Source: Aristolochia californica
Taxonomy: Eukaryota > Streptophyta > Magnoliopsida > Piperales > Aristolochiaceae
Assembly: GCA_029961685.1 (NCBI GenBank)
Contig: JARWKL010000009.1
Coordinates: 12,078,237 to 12,142,236 of the forward strand
Length of the DNA stretch: 64,000 nt
Direction of reading: 5' to 3'
Of the stretch, positions 10,837-22,208 are shown piece by piece. A program made the translations under genes and the position numbers. Within the stretch, counting starts at the first letter, position 1, and each line of letters begins with the position of its first letter. The notes beneath the pieces are model-generated. The model ran no database searches, was not told the DNA's origin, and worked only from the letters and a program-made list of their open reading frames with translations.

Positions 10837-11736
10837 AACAACAAAAACATCATGTAAGCAAGGTTATGACAACTGAATGTCCACAAAGATTTGGAGATTT
10901 TAATGTTCTGGAGGTTACATAAAACTGGAGCAATAGAATAATTCAGTAAAGTACCTAATGAAGAAGCCATGCCCAAGAAATTACCATGACTCATCTAGGT
11001 GGTGCAGTAAAAGAGACAAACACATCAACTAATGCTCCTTCACCCCTTGGAAATTATGCTGGTCTATTGTATAATAAGAAAAAAATTAGAACACTTGATC
11101 TTAAATTTTGGATATGACAATCCAATAATGTATTTTTGGGACATTATTCGGGTTGTTTTAGACAACAATGGCATGAAATTCAGACTACATATTAAGTGAT
11201 TGGAATCAACTTAGCACTAGAGATATAAAAATCTCTTTCCACTTTACATGTGATTTTTAAAGAACAAATAGGCTAGTATGTACACACTCACTGAAAGCAC
11301 TATGAGATAAAAGGCTCCATAAGTCAAGATCTCACAAGTTCTAGCAAAATCTATGATAACTACAGGGAGCTGAATTAGCCTGCCAGAACATTTCCATTAG
11401 CATATAGTAGAAGAAGAGATCAAAGCTCACCTAACTTCAACCCCTAACTAGTAGTCCTGCAGGAGCAACTTGACAAGGAACAGGAGCATCACCAAACAAC
11501 TCCTAGTGAGGATAAAATGGCCACATGAACAACATGTAGAGATCTAACACACACATACCAGCAACAAGGTAAGAGGTGCATCAAAACAAAAATCAGCATT
11601 GATCAACAAGTGGATGGATCTATGTAACCCATTCATCAAAAAAGGGGAAATTTCATCTTTCAAACAAGAAACCCCTGCATTTTTAATACAAGGTTGTTTT
11701 ACAATCTATTCAATTGACTGTCTCAAAAAATAAATA
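10837..11736. other. Intergenic / intronic stretch, no feature recognised
   Basis: The sequence is AT-rich and single-copy in appearance. It may include upstream introns of the PDS5-like pseudogene, but I could not find a further exon with recognisable PDS5 sequence. No LTR ends or tandem repeats stand out. Confidence 0.4.
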
Positions 11737-11741
11737 ATCTA

Positions 11742-12158
11742 TGTTGGAAGACATCTCAAAGTGGCATTAAGGTAAATAACTTTCCCACATCAAGGAGGTG
11801 GTAAAGGATGTAATTTAAAGGTATTCAAGGATGGCACAACGGTGTAATTAAAGAAGATGAAGTATGTGTACTTATGTCTTTCCATTTTGAGAGTTTGTAA
11901 CCCTAGGGACATTGTAATCATTATAAACTTCCTTCATCAACTATAAATAGATGCTCAAGGCATGGGGTTGATCATTAAGTTTTCCCTCTTCTCTCAAATT
12001 CATCCTTAAACTTCTCTCCCAAACTCTCTCTCTTTCCATCTCTTTAGCCATCTCTCTCTCTTTTCTCCTCTCTTCCTTCTTCCTCTCTTTTCTTCTCCTC
12101 TTCTTCTTTCTCCCACCATCTTGGTCGAGGACCTTATCATTGGATCCTAAATCCAACA
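11742..12158 (+). mobile_element. Solo LTR, 417 bp
   Basis: The ends are TGTTGGAAGAC ... AAATCCAACA, with a perfect 5-bp target duplication ATCTA at 11737-11741 and 12159-12163. A TATA motif CTATAAATAGATG lies at about 11941, followed by a pyrimidine-rich leader typical of plant LTR transcripts. There is no partner LTR. Its last bases (ggatcctaaat) resemble the end of the solo LTR at 8953-9530, so the two may be distant relatives. Confidence 0.88.
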
Positions 12159-12206
12159 ATCTATTCAATACATAAATCAATGAGCAAAGTTCACAGAAGT
12201 TTTTCA

Positions 12207-12212
12207 ACAAAA

Positions 12213-12263
<51 letters not shown>
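12207..12263. repeat. Poly(A) run followed by (TA)n microsatellite
   Basis: About 24 A residues are followed by about 16 TA repeats. The tract sits exactly at the broken end of the minus-strand gag remnant, so it marks a breakpoint. The remaining bases 12164-12206 hold nothing recognisable. Confidence 0.95.
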
Positions 12264-12265
<2 letters not shown>

Positions 12266-12777
12266 AAAAAAAATCTCTTCATCTTGTCCCAAGTGGTAAT
12301 ACTCCCAGAGAGTAGATAATAGAGCCTATCCTTAGTCGAATCCTTCAAAGAAAATAGAAAGGCTCGTAATTTAATTTTCTCTTCAGTCACCCCCGTGGGT
12401 TTCATACTGGTGCATACCACATAAAACTCCTTTAGATGCTTGCGAGGATCTTCACCTGCAAGACCATGAAAAGTGAGCAAGAAATGTATTAGTCTAGATT
12501 TTAATTCAAATGTAGTAGTAGCATCTAAAGTAGGGAACGTTATGCATAAGGGTTGTTAATTCAAATCAGGGGCTGCAAGCTCTTTCCAAGTTCAATTTCC
12601 AGCCATGATTTCCTCCTCCTCTATATCAGATTCGCTATCAAATGGGGAATCAAGAGCAAGATTGTTCTCTTCAGAATTCCTCCGACTTTCTCTCCTTAAC
12701 CTACGCAAAATTCTCTCTATTTCTGGAATGCACTGCAAATCACCTTGATTAGAAGATCGAAATACAATCATAAGCAA
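12266..12777 (-). pseudogene. Athila-like Ty3/gypsy gag, N-terminal fragment
   Basis: This is the N-terminal part of a gypsy gag polyprotein. It opens MIVFRSSNQGDLQC (12777 leftwards), followed by an Asp/Glu-rich LALDSPFDSESDIEEEE. After frame breaks comes the retrotransposon gag core with PRKHLKEFYVVC, TGVTEEKIKLRAF and LYYLLSGSITTWDKMKR, which ends at the (TA)n tract. The plus-strand copy at 61050-63154 has the same sequence plus a TRIM insertion; here the site around 12635-12639 is empty. PBS and LTR lie directly upstream. The assignment to Athila rests on the tRNA-Asp-type PBS and the gag layout. Confidence 0.8.
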
Positions 12778-12934
12778 TCAAGGGAACTCTACTAAAGCAT
12801 GCAAAAAAAATCTAGAATAACGAAAAAAAAATAAAAATTCTAAAAATCCTAAATAGGAAAAACTAACGATTTTTTTTTAAAATTTCAAGAACGAAATAAG
12901 GATCACAAGAAGCACAAAAATCAACTAGAATCAC

Positions 12935-12951
12935 TCCCCAACAACGGCGCC
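12935..12951 (-). other. Primer-binding site (tRNA-Asp type) of minus-strand Athila-like element
   Basis: On the minus strand this reads TGGCGCCGTTGTTGGGGA, complementary to the 3' end of plant tRNA-Asp apart from one C-to-T change. This PBS is typical of Athila elements. It separates LTR (right) from gag (left). Confidence 0.85.
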
Positions 12952-12957
12952 AAAATT

Positions 12958-13529
12958 TGGTGTGCTATTGCAGGCACCCAAAAATAAAACCTATACTCCT
13001 AAAAATATATGTAGCAGTGCGAGTAAGGATTGATCCCACGAAGAGTGATTAATCTAATTTTATGCTTCGTGAACAAGGATGGGGCGGCGGGGGTAGGGGG
13101 GTTTGAGTATAACGAAAACACTTTTAAGAAAAACAACAAAGAAACAATTCAAATTAAAGGCTCGAAATCAATCAAAAGAACAAACCTTGGTCTAAGTCAA
13201 CATCCACCATCGGAATTTCACAATTGATCATTGATGCAAGCATATATCAATTCACACTTGAATATTCACCGTTGGAACTATCTTCTTATCTCTCCTTTTG
13301 TAGTTAATTAGAAAACAAATGATCCAATTAACCCTAACTACTAAACAACCCAAGACAAGTGCTAAAGGTTTAATCTAGCTGTAGCCTTAAGAGTTAGAGA
13401 GATCGATGAAACTAAACATCGGTTGCATTTAATTTAGTCCAACGTTCTTCTTAAGATCTAATCATTCCTGAAGCAACAAATCATCAAATCTCAATTGCCT
13501 CACAAGTTAGAGGGGTCAAACAATTTCCT
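12958..13529 (-). mobile_element. 3' part of an Athila-like LTR (minus strand)
   Basis: This is the same sequence as the plus-strand LTR segment at 60344-60863 (for example atttgatgatttg, ccaacggtgaatattcaagtg, tcttcgtgggatc, ataggttttatttttgggtgcctgc), ending in CACACCA before the PBS. The outer part of the LTR is missing. Homology fades at about 13525 in gacccctctaacttgtgaggc, where caulimovirid coat-protein sequence takes over. A G-run at about 13080-13100 differs in length from its partner. Confidence 0.8.
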
Positions 13530-14298
13530 ACTTTTTGATCTTCTAATGAAATATCCCTTTTTAAAAGTTTTCTTTATTATTTTGGGTTTTTCATCGGAGT
13601 CCTTTATTCCATAAGCTTGGGTAGTGTATATCTGTTTACAAAACCCATAGTCATCTCCCTTAAGTTGTCTTTGTTTTTGAATATCTGTGCATTTTTCTTG
13701 AAGGAATGTCATAATAAACTATGTTCTTTGTCCTATGGTAATTAGAGTAGAAGGGTTTTGTTTTTCTATTTCTAACCATTTTTTTGATATTTCTTTTCTT
13801 AAAGCTCCAGGAAGTTTCTAAACAATTTTCTTCCTAATTCTTGATTAAAAGCGTTTCCTGATATACAAGTGTAGTAAAAATAGTCTTGTAAGAAATTTTT
13901 AACATATTTATAATTATAAAGACTTCGTTGTTCTTGATGGATTACTGCATCTTTTTGTAATGTAATATATCTAGAATTTGGTTATTAACAAAATTATAAG
14001 GATTAGGTCCTAAAGATATCATATGATTTAATTCTTCTTGATTTTCTCTTTTAAAACTTTCCCATAAAGCTTTTACACTTTCTCCCAAAAAGGTTTCTAA
14101 GTACCAATGCATCTCTTCTGCATCCACATATTGAAAATTCTGAATAAAGTCTGACACTACTTGGTTTTTCCATAAATCTAATACATTTGTCCATTCTTGT
14201 GGATCGTGAGCGGATATGTTTAATATTTTACCTTTTCCTGATTCTTGGAATTTTATGGGTTTTTCTAAATATCTTCTTTTTTCCCTTGGGTTTTACTC
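13530..14298 (-). pseudogene. Endogenous caulimovirid coat-protein fragment
   Basis: The fragment resembles the capsid protein of a caulimovirid, a plant pararetrovirus, as an old genomic copy. Segments on the minus strand include WYLETFLGESVKALWESFK (near 14100) and EELNHMISLGPNPYNF, then MTFLQEKCTDIQKQRQL and YGFCKQIYTTQAYG, ending in KKGYFIRRSKSRKLFD. Frameshifts and short deletions separate them. The plus-strand copy at 59674-60343 has the same protein and reaches further upstream. Here the homology stops at the satellite on the right and joins an Athila-like LTR on the left. The region is too degraded to be functional. Confidence 0.75.
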
Positions 14299-16229
14299 TC
14301 TGTAATTTGTAGGGATTGTAAACTCTTTCTAGAATTTATATATTAGGTTTCTCAATCATCGGGAAGAAAAAGAGGGGGTAGGGGGGGTGGGTGGGAGGGG
14401 AGGGGGAGGATTTTTAACTGAGTGTTGCTTCAGTCATTTCTTACAAAAATATAGCCCGTAACGCATGATTGGCCGAAAAATCACTTTACAAATCACCTAT
14501 GATTGTTCGGTCAGCTTTTTGTGAATGGTCAACATAGTGGCTTGTTTGACTGAGGTAAATATCCCACCGCACGTTCAACTTTGTGAATTTAATGAGCATT
14601 TGTTATTCTCTTCAAAAGGTTTGGATCCATTGGTCATTTTCAACTTTAACATGTTTCAAACGTGCATATCCATATTTAAAACATGTTAGGATCAATTAGT
14701 ACTCTCTTTCTTGATGAATTCTAAGATATCAGGGTTGAACCAGTGGAATTTCCCAAACTTGGAGAACAAAATTTTGTGTTCATTTGTGGTGTCTGAATAA
14801 ATTTTTGTTACTTATATTTTTTATTGTTTTTAATTTTTTTGATACATTTATTCTAAAATTTTTATTTTGTTGTGATCTATTTGCCTCATCTTTTTTTTTA
14901 CTTATGAGAGATAAAGAGAAAGTGAAAACTCAAGTTTTGATCTAAGAAAAAAATATACATCCAAAAAGGAAATGCACAAATGTAGACAGAGATAATTCCT
15001 CTATAATTTTTAGGGATTATAAACTCTTTTTAGTTTTTATATATTAGGTTTTGCAATAATCTTAAAGAAAAGGGGGAGCCAGGGGGGATTTTTACCTGAG
15101 TGTTGCATAAGTCATTTCTTAAAAAAATATAGCCTGTTACACCTGATTGGCCGATAAATCACTTTACAAATCACCTATGATTGTTAGGTCAGCTTTTTTT
15201 AAATAGGCAAAATAATGGCTTGTTTGACTCGGGTAAATATCTCACACCGCATGTTCAACATTGAAAATTTAATAAGCATTTGTTATTCTCTTCAAAAGGT
15301 TTGGATCCATAGGTCATTTGCATCTTTAACATGTTTCAAGCATACGTATACATATTTAAAACATGTTCGGATCAATCAGAAATCTTTTTCTCATAGAATT
15401 CGAAGCTATTAGGGTTGAACCACTGGAATTTCCCAAACTTGGAGAACAAAAATTTTGTGTTCATTTGTGGTGTGTGAATAATTTTTTTTACTTACAATTG
15501 TTATTGTTTCTAATTTTTCCATACAAAAACTCTAAAATTTTCATTTTGTTATGATCTGTATGCCTTATCTTTTTCTTGTTTATCTTTTTCTTATTTTCGA
15601 GAGAAAAATGAAAAGTGAAAAATCAAGTTTTGATCTAAGAAAAAGTATACATCCAAAATGGAAATGCACAAATGTAGGGTGAGATAATTTAAAAAAGTAT
15701 ATGTATTTTTTAGTGATTTTAAACTCTTTTTTGTTTTTGTATATTATGTTTTGCAATCATCAGGAAGAAAAGGGGGGGGGGGGGGGGGGGGGAGAGATTT
15801 TTAACTGAGTGTTGCATAAGTCATTTCTTACAAAAATATTGCCGGTTATGCTTGATTGGCCGATAAATTACTTTACAAATCACCTATGATTGTTAGGTCT
15901 AGTTTTTGTAAATGGGCATCATAATGGCTTGTTTGACTCTGGTAAATTTCCTACCGCACATTCAACTTTGAGAATTTAATGAGCATTTGTTATTCTCTTC
16001 AAAAGGTTTGGATCCGTAGGTCTTTTGCATCTTTAACATGTTTCAAACATGCATATCCATATTTAAAACATGATAGGATCAATTAGTAATCTCTTTCCTA
16101 TTCAATTCCAAGCTATTAGGGTTGAACCAGTGAAATTTCCCAAACTTGTAGAATAAAATTTTATGTTCATTTGTAGTGTGTGAATAAATTTTCTTTACTT
16201 ATATTTTTTATTGTTTTTAATTTTTTAGA
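14299..16229 (-). repeat. Satellite A (about 687 bp unit), inverted block
   Basis: About 2.8 tandem units lie in reverse orientation to the main array. Landmarks on the plus strand are gttgaaccagtggaatttccc, tttggatcc near cttcaaaagg, and G-rich tracts at about 14369-14409, 15068-15090 and 15773-15795. The tract spacing is about 700 bp. The block joins the coat-protein remnant at about 14298 and flips orientation at about 16230. Confidence 0.9.
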
Positions 16230-19028
16230 TACTTTTTGGAATTATCTCTCTCTACATATGTGCATTTCCATTTTGGATGTATTCTTTTTTCTTTGATCAA
16301 AACTTGAGTTTTCAATTTCCCTTTATCTCTTGTACACAAGGAAAAGAAAGGAAAAAAGATCACAACAAAAAGAAAATTTTAGATTTGATGTAAGGAAAAA
16401 ATTAAAAACAATAACAAATGTAAGTAAAGAAAATTTATTCACACACAACAAATGAACACAAAAGTTTTGTTTTCCAAGGTTGGGAAATTCCACTTGTTTG
16501 ACCCTAATAGATTGGAATTCTATAAGAAAGAGATTTCTAATTCAATTTAACATGTTTTAAATAAGGATATGCAAGCTTGATACATGTTAAAGATGCAAAT
16601 GACCAACGGATCCAAACCTTTTGAAGAGAGTAACAAATACTCATTAAATTCTCAATGTTGAATGTGCGGTGGGATATTTACCCTTGTCAAACAAGCCAAT
16701 ATATTGCCCATTTAGAAAAAGCTGACCAAACAATCATAGGAGATTTGTAAAGTGATATATCAGCCAATCTTTCATAACTGACTATATTTTAGAAAGAAAT
16801 GACTAATTACAGATAATTTTTGAAATTATCTCTCTCTACATTTGTGCATTTCCATTTTGGATGTATTCTTTTTTCTTTGATCAAAACATGAGTTTTCAAT
16901 TTCCCTTTATCTCTCGTATACAAGGAAAAGAAAGGAAAATAGATCACAACAAAAAGAAAATTTTAGAGTTGATGTAAGCAAAAAATTAAAAACAATAACA
17001 AATGTAAGTAAAGAAAATTTATTCACACACAACAAATGAACACAAAAGTTTTGTTTTCCAAGGTTGGGAAATTCCACTGGTTCGACCCTAATAGATTGGA
17101 ATTCTATAAGAAAGAGATTTCTAATTCAATTTAACATGTTTTAAATATGGATATGCATGCTTGAAACATTTAAAAATGCAAATGACCTATGGATTTAAAC
17201 CTTTTGAAGAGAATAAAAAATGCTCATAAAATTTTTAAAGTGGAACGTGCGGTGGGATATTTACCCGAGTCAAACAACCCATTATTTTTCCCATTTACAA
17301 AAAAACTGACCTAACAATCATGGGTGAATTTTAAAGTGATTTATAGGTCAATCATGCATAAGGTGCTATATTTTTGTAAGAAATGACTTATGGAACACTC
17401 AGTTAAAAATCCCCCCCACTCCCCCTTTTCTTCTCGATGATTGCAAAACCTAATATTTAAAAACTAAAAAGAGTTTACAATCCCTAAAAATTAGAGAGAC
17501 TTTTTGGAATTATCTCTCTCCACATTTGTGCATTTCCATTTTGGATGGATACTTTTTTCTTAGAAGAAAACTTGAGTTTTCACTTTCCCTTTATCTCTCT
17601 TAAACAAGAAAAAGAAAAGGCAAACATATCACAAAAAAATGAAAATTTAGAGTTTATGTGTGGAAAAAATTAAAAAAAATAACAAATGTAAGTATAGAAA
17701 TTTTTTTCACACACCACAAATGAACACAAAATTGTTGTTCGCGAATTTTGGAAAATTCCACTGGTTCAACCCTAATAGGTTGGAATTCTATAAGAAAGAG
17801 ATATCTAATTGATCCTAACATGTTTTAAATATGGATATGCATGCTTGAAACATGTTAAAGATGCAAATGACCTTTGGATCCAAACCTTTTGAAGAGAATA
17901 AAAAATGCTCATTAATTTCTCCAAGTGGAACGTGCGGTGGGATATTTTCCCGAGTCAAAAAAGCCATTATTTTGCCCATTTACAAAAAGCTAACCTAAGA
18001 ATCATAGGTGAATTTTAAAGTGATTTATCGGGCAATCATGCATAACGGGCTATATTTTTATAAGAAATGACTTATGCAACACTCAGTTCAAAATCCCCCC
18101 CCCCCCCCCCCTCCCCCTTTTCTTTCCCGATGATTGCAAAACCTAATATATAAAAACTAAAAAGAATTTACAATCCCTAAAAATTACGTAGACTTTTTGG
18201 AATTATCTCTATCTACATTTGTACATTTCCATTTTGGATGTATACTTTTTTCTTAGATCAAAACATGAGTTTTCACTTTTCCTTTATCTCTGGTAAACAA
18301 GAAAAAGATAAGGCTTACAGATCACAACAAAATAAAAAAATTAGAGTTTTTGTGTGGAAAAAATTAAAAACAATAACAAAAATAAGTAAAGAAAATTTAT
18401 TCACGCACCACAAATGATCACAAAAGTTTTGTTGTCCATGTTTGGGAAATTCCACTTGTTCAACCCTAATACCTTGAAATTCTACAAGAAAAAGATTTCT
18501 AATTGATCCTAACATGTTTTAAATATGGATATGCATGCTTGAAAAATATTAAAGATGCAAATTACTTATGGATCCAAACCTTTTAAAGAAAATAACAAAT
18601 GCTCATTAAATTCTCAAAGTTGAACGTTCAGTTGGATATTTACCAGAGTCAAACAAGCCATTATTATGCCTTTTTACAAAAAGTAGACCTAACAATCATA
18701 GGTGATTTGTAAAGTAATTTATCGGCCAATCAAGCATAACCGGAAATATTTTTGTAAGAAATGACTTATGCAACACTCAGTTAAAAATTCCCCCCCACCT
18801 CCCCCTTTTCTTCCCAATGATTGCAAAACCTAATATACAAAAACTAATAAGAGTTTAAAATCACTAAAAATTACAGATACTTTTTTAAATTATCTCACCC
18901 TACTTTTGTGAATTTCCATTTTGGATGTATACTTTTTCTTAGATCAAAACTTGAGCTTTCACTTTTCATTTTTCTCTCGAAAACAAGAAAAAGATAAACA
19001 ATAAAAAGATAACGCATACAGATCACAA
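16230..19028 (+). repeat. Satellite A (about 687 bp unit), forward block
   Basis: About four units lie in the same orientation as the main array; the landmark gattgcaaaacctaat recurs at 17438, 18132 and 18818. The first unit lacks about 130 bp including the C-tract (junction near 16801). C-tracts occur at about 17410, 18095 and 18790. The block stops in agatcacaa at 19028, next to the Harbinger remnant. Confidence 0.9.
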
Positions 19029-19451
19029 GGGGTTTTTAGGCCAATTCAAACAAGGTTGAGTTGCTTACACGGGCATCCATTAGCCTACGAAACCCGACCC
19101 CCATCACTGACGAGGTACAGTTCATAGTGACTGCGAAATTATATGGGGCTCTACCAGGGGTCTTCAGTGAATTTGGACTTGATGTGTGTGTTTTCATTGT
19201 TTAGTGCATCTGCATTAGTGAAAATAATTTAATTAATTTTGAAATGTGTGAGAATGTTGTTGAGAGTTTTTGAAGTGCTATGGAATGATTTTGCCATGTG
19301 GTGAGGAGATTTGGGTATTATACATATCCACCACATGGTATTTTTTTATGGTTTGTGTTGGTATTTTTTTTTATGGTTTGTGTTTCTGTGATGAGTAAAG
19401 GTTGTCTGATAAAGTTTTTTTCGTGAGGACCGTCTCAGATTTAGATTATAC
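19029..19451. other. Flank of Harbinger remnant, no gene recognised
   Basis: A more GC-rich patch (19029-19170) begins GGGGTTTTTAGGCC right at the satellite edge and is followed by AT-rich sequence with ttttttatggtttgtgtt twice (19337-19385). The patch might hold the left end of the transposon, but I found no matching inverted end on the right. Confidence 0.35.
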
Positions 19452-20420
19452 ATGGCTACAAGAAGACAATCAAGTGGCCGAACATATGTTATTTGGACAT
19501 TCGATGATGATAGCAAAATGCTCAATCTCTTGGTCGAGCAGGTCAATCTAGGGAACAAGTTGCCTAACGGGGTGTGGAAGCATGAGGTATACATGGACTG
19601 TGTAAATAAGTTCAATGAAGACACAATCATGAAAAAAACTGTTGAGTAGGTGAAGAATTGAACAAGAGCATGGAAGAAAACATACCAAATGGTAACGAGT
19701 TGTATCAACACTAGTGGGTTTGGTTGGGATGCAACCACACAACGAGTTACTGCATGTAATTCTGTATGGCTTGATTACATAAAGGTCAGTAAATTTGTAT
19801 GGCTCGACTACATGATGTACTATAAAATATTTTTTATGTTTTCCGCGTTAGTATAACTCTATTCCAAGACGTCTAAATGATGTTTTATTCTTGTAGGAGC
19901 ATAAAGATGCTGAGAAGTACAAACGTGAAGGCTGCCCCCTGTATGACAAATTAGCTATGGTGGTGGGAAACACAATAGTTGTAGGGTCAGGAGCTACAAC
20001 CTTTGTCGATCAGGGTGATGAGGTGATCCGTGAATCGGACCATGTCCCGATGGATGAGCCAGAGGATGTTGATATCCATCACCATTATTAAGCATGGATG
20101 AGTCTCTAGGTAATCAATCTGAAAGAAGTAAACAGTCATCTTCAAGTCGTCGTAGAAAGAGAACCGAAATGCCCGATAATGACACTAGTAGAAGAATCTT
20201 TGATGCAATAGATCAAATTGCTAAGACATTTGAGAATTTCATGATGAAAGACGATATTGTAAGAGATTGCGTCAAAGCCCTCAGGGAAATCCCGGACTTG
20301 CCTACAGAATTGAAGTATCGTGCTCCTTCATGGTTGGATACACCAACTAAGAAGGTCATGTTTATGGAAATGACAGTGGAAGAGCGGGTCGAGTGGCTTA
20401 AATTTTGTTTTGAAAACTGA
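19452..20420 (+). pseudogene. PIF/Harbinger accessory protein with Myb/SANT-like domain
   Basis: PIF/Harbinger elements encode, besides the transposase, a Myb/SANT-like DNA-binding protein that helps it reach element ends. Here VIWTFDDDSKMLNLLVEQV opens the domain, then GVWKHEVYMDCVNKFN. Two stops follow (19646-19660), and then RAWKKTYQMV and GFGWDATTQRV. A second exon-like block from about 19895 reads HKDAEKYKREGCPLYDKLAMV. The C-terminal part (20094-20420) has a Lys/Arg patch (SSSRRRKR) and a conserved end, VEWLKFCFE. An AT-rich gap at 19785-19895 with a taggagc acceptor looks like an intron. It lies upstream of the transposase in the same orientation, as expected for the family. Confidence 0.75.
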
Positions 20421-20569
20421 TTGTAATGCGTTATAAATACACTAGTTTTTTGGAATATTGTTATGTAGTAGACATGATATTTGAATTATGACGTTGCAAG
20501 ACTTATTAGTATGGTTTGTATTTAAATTTGATATGCTGTTGTGTTTATATATTGCATAGATGAATATGG
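20421..20569. other. AT-rich spacer between Harbinger ORFs
   Basis: The spacer between the Myb-like ORF and the minisatellite carries no recognisable feature. Confidence 0.4.
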
Positions 20570-20765
20570 TGTTTTGAGTATGGATGTGGAATGTGGATGA
20601 ATGTAGGATGTGATTGAATGTAGGATGTGGATGAATGTAGGATGTGATTGAATGTGGGATGTGGAATGTGGATGAATCTAGGATGTGATTGAATGTAGGA
20701 TGTGGGAATGTCGATGAATGTAGGATGTGTTGAATGTAGGATGTGGGAATGTGGATAAATATGGT
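20570..20765 (+). repeat. Minisatellite, gaatgtaggatgtg-type units
   Basis: About ten irregular units of roughly 12-24 bp are built from gaatgtaggatgtg(g)at and ggatgaatgtaggatgtgattgaa. They lie between the two Harbinger ORFs. Confidence 0.85.
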
Positions 20766-20793
20766 TGTTTATAGGTGTGATTGCAAATAGGTT

Positions 20794-22208
20794 ATGATTG
20801 AAGATTTAAGTTTACTTGTGTTTATGAATTTTAGGCAATTGAATTTGTGGATTTCCATGGATACTATGACAGACGATGAAAATGTTGCAACTATGGTTGC
20901 ATTCACAACTTTGTTGATCACCATGGAAAGATACAATATGTACCATTGCAACAGACGTGTACCACGTTCCTGTGGGATGAATGGTCCATTGTATTTGCAA
21001 AAGGCACTAGACAAATCTCCAGTTAAATTTCAGAAAGTGTACAGGATGAACCAACTGGTATTTCACAAATTCGCAGATATACTTACTAGTAAAGGGTTTT
21101 TATCAGCCACAAAGACCATCTCAGTTGAAGAACAACTTGCATATTTCCTTCTAACTGTTGGTCAAGGACAAGTGTATAGTGTCATAGCAGAGATATTTGA
21201 TAGATCAAACTGGACAATAAGTATTTCAACAAGGTGTTGGATGCAATCCTCAAACTTCACACTGATTACGTCAAACGGCCTTCGGAACGCACACACTCGA
21301 AGATTTTAACAAATTCAATGTTTTATCCCTACAAGGTAACATCACTTCCTATAACTAAATAATTTTAGATTAATATACAAAGTTAGTAAATATTAATTGA
21401 AAATGTATAATTAGGATTGTATTGGAGCTATTGATGGAACTCATATCAAATCCAACATTCCACTTGAAGATCAACCAAGGTTTTGGAATAGAAAAGGTTA
21501 TCTCTCACAAAATGTGATGGCAGCATGTTCATTTGATAAGCAATTCACTTATGTACTTGCTGGATGGGAGGGGTTAGCAGCCGATTCCCGTGTACTGAAG
21601 GATGCATTGACTCGTCGAGATAAAATCTTTGTACTTGAAGGTAAGTAATATATTTTTATGCAGTAATTTTTTATCTATTTTATCTTCAGTTATTTTATGT
21701 GGTATATAATTTTTATTATAGGAAAATATTATCTAGTCGATGCTGGTTATGCAAATCTTCCGGGATTTTTGGCTCCATATCGAGGAACCCGATATCATCT
21801 GCAAGAATTTGGAGATAATATTCCTAGAAATGAAAAAGAATTATTCAACCGAAGACATTCATCTTTACGGAATATTATTGAGTGAACTTTTGGTGCTTTA
21901 AAAGCTCGATTTCAAATGTTAAAAGGCACTCCTCCATTTTATTTTAAGATCCAGGTGAAAATTGTACATGCTTGTTGCATATTGCACAATTATATACGTG
22001 GAGAAGATTATGATGATATATTTGAAGATGATGATAGCTCGGTGGTGGAGGTGATGCGGTCCAATTAGGTGCAATGGATGATACAGACAGTGACGATTGC
22101 GATGATCTTGAGGATGTGGCTAGCCAAGTAACAAGCATTCGAAGGCAGAGTGCATTAGAATCCACAAGAGCCGCACAATTTCGAGATGTCATATCGACAT
22201 CCATGTGA
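20794..22208 (+). pseudogene. PIF/Harbinger DDE transposase, decayed
   Basis: This would be the nuclease that excises and inserts PIF/Harbinger DNA transposons. The N-terminal part includes LITMERYNMYHCNRR, then VYRMNQLVFHKFADIL and ISVEEQLAYFLLTVGQG. Two short introns with GT...AG ends are visible at 21336-21414 and 21641-21721. The DDE domain has the first Asp in CIGAIDGTH (near 21433), the second in GLAADSRVL (near 21580), VDAGYANLPGFLAPYRG, and the catalytic Glu in SLRNIIE (21880-21882). The next codon is TGA where family members have Arg, which fits CGA to TGA. The C-terminal part continues (FGALKARFQMLKGTPP, HACCILHNYI), with one more frameshift, to an Asp-rich tail ending at 22208. No terminal inverted repeats were found. 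Confidence 0.88.

Noticed and set aside
12206..12480. Gag ORF with an Ile-Tyr repeat and a Lys/Arg/Glu-rich C-terminus
   Set aside because: The tail is antisense of (TA)n, poly(A) and the leader of a solo LTR; only the first part is real gag.
19029..19060. GGGGTTTTTAGGCC as the left terminal inverted repeat of the Harbinger element
   Set aside because: No matching inverted end or 3-bp target duplication was found on the right side.
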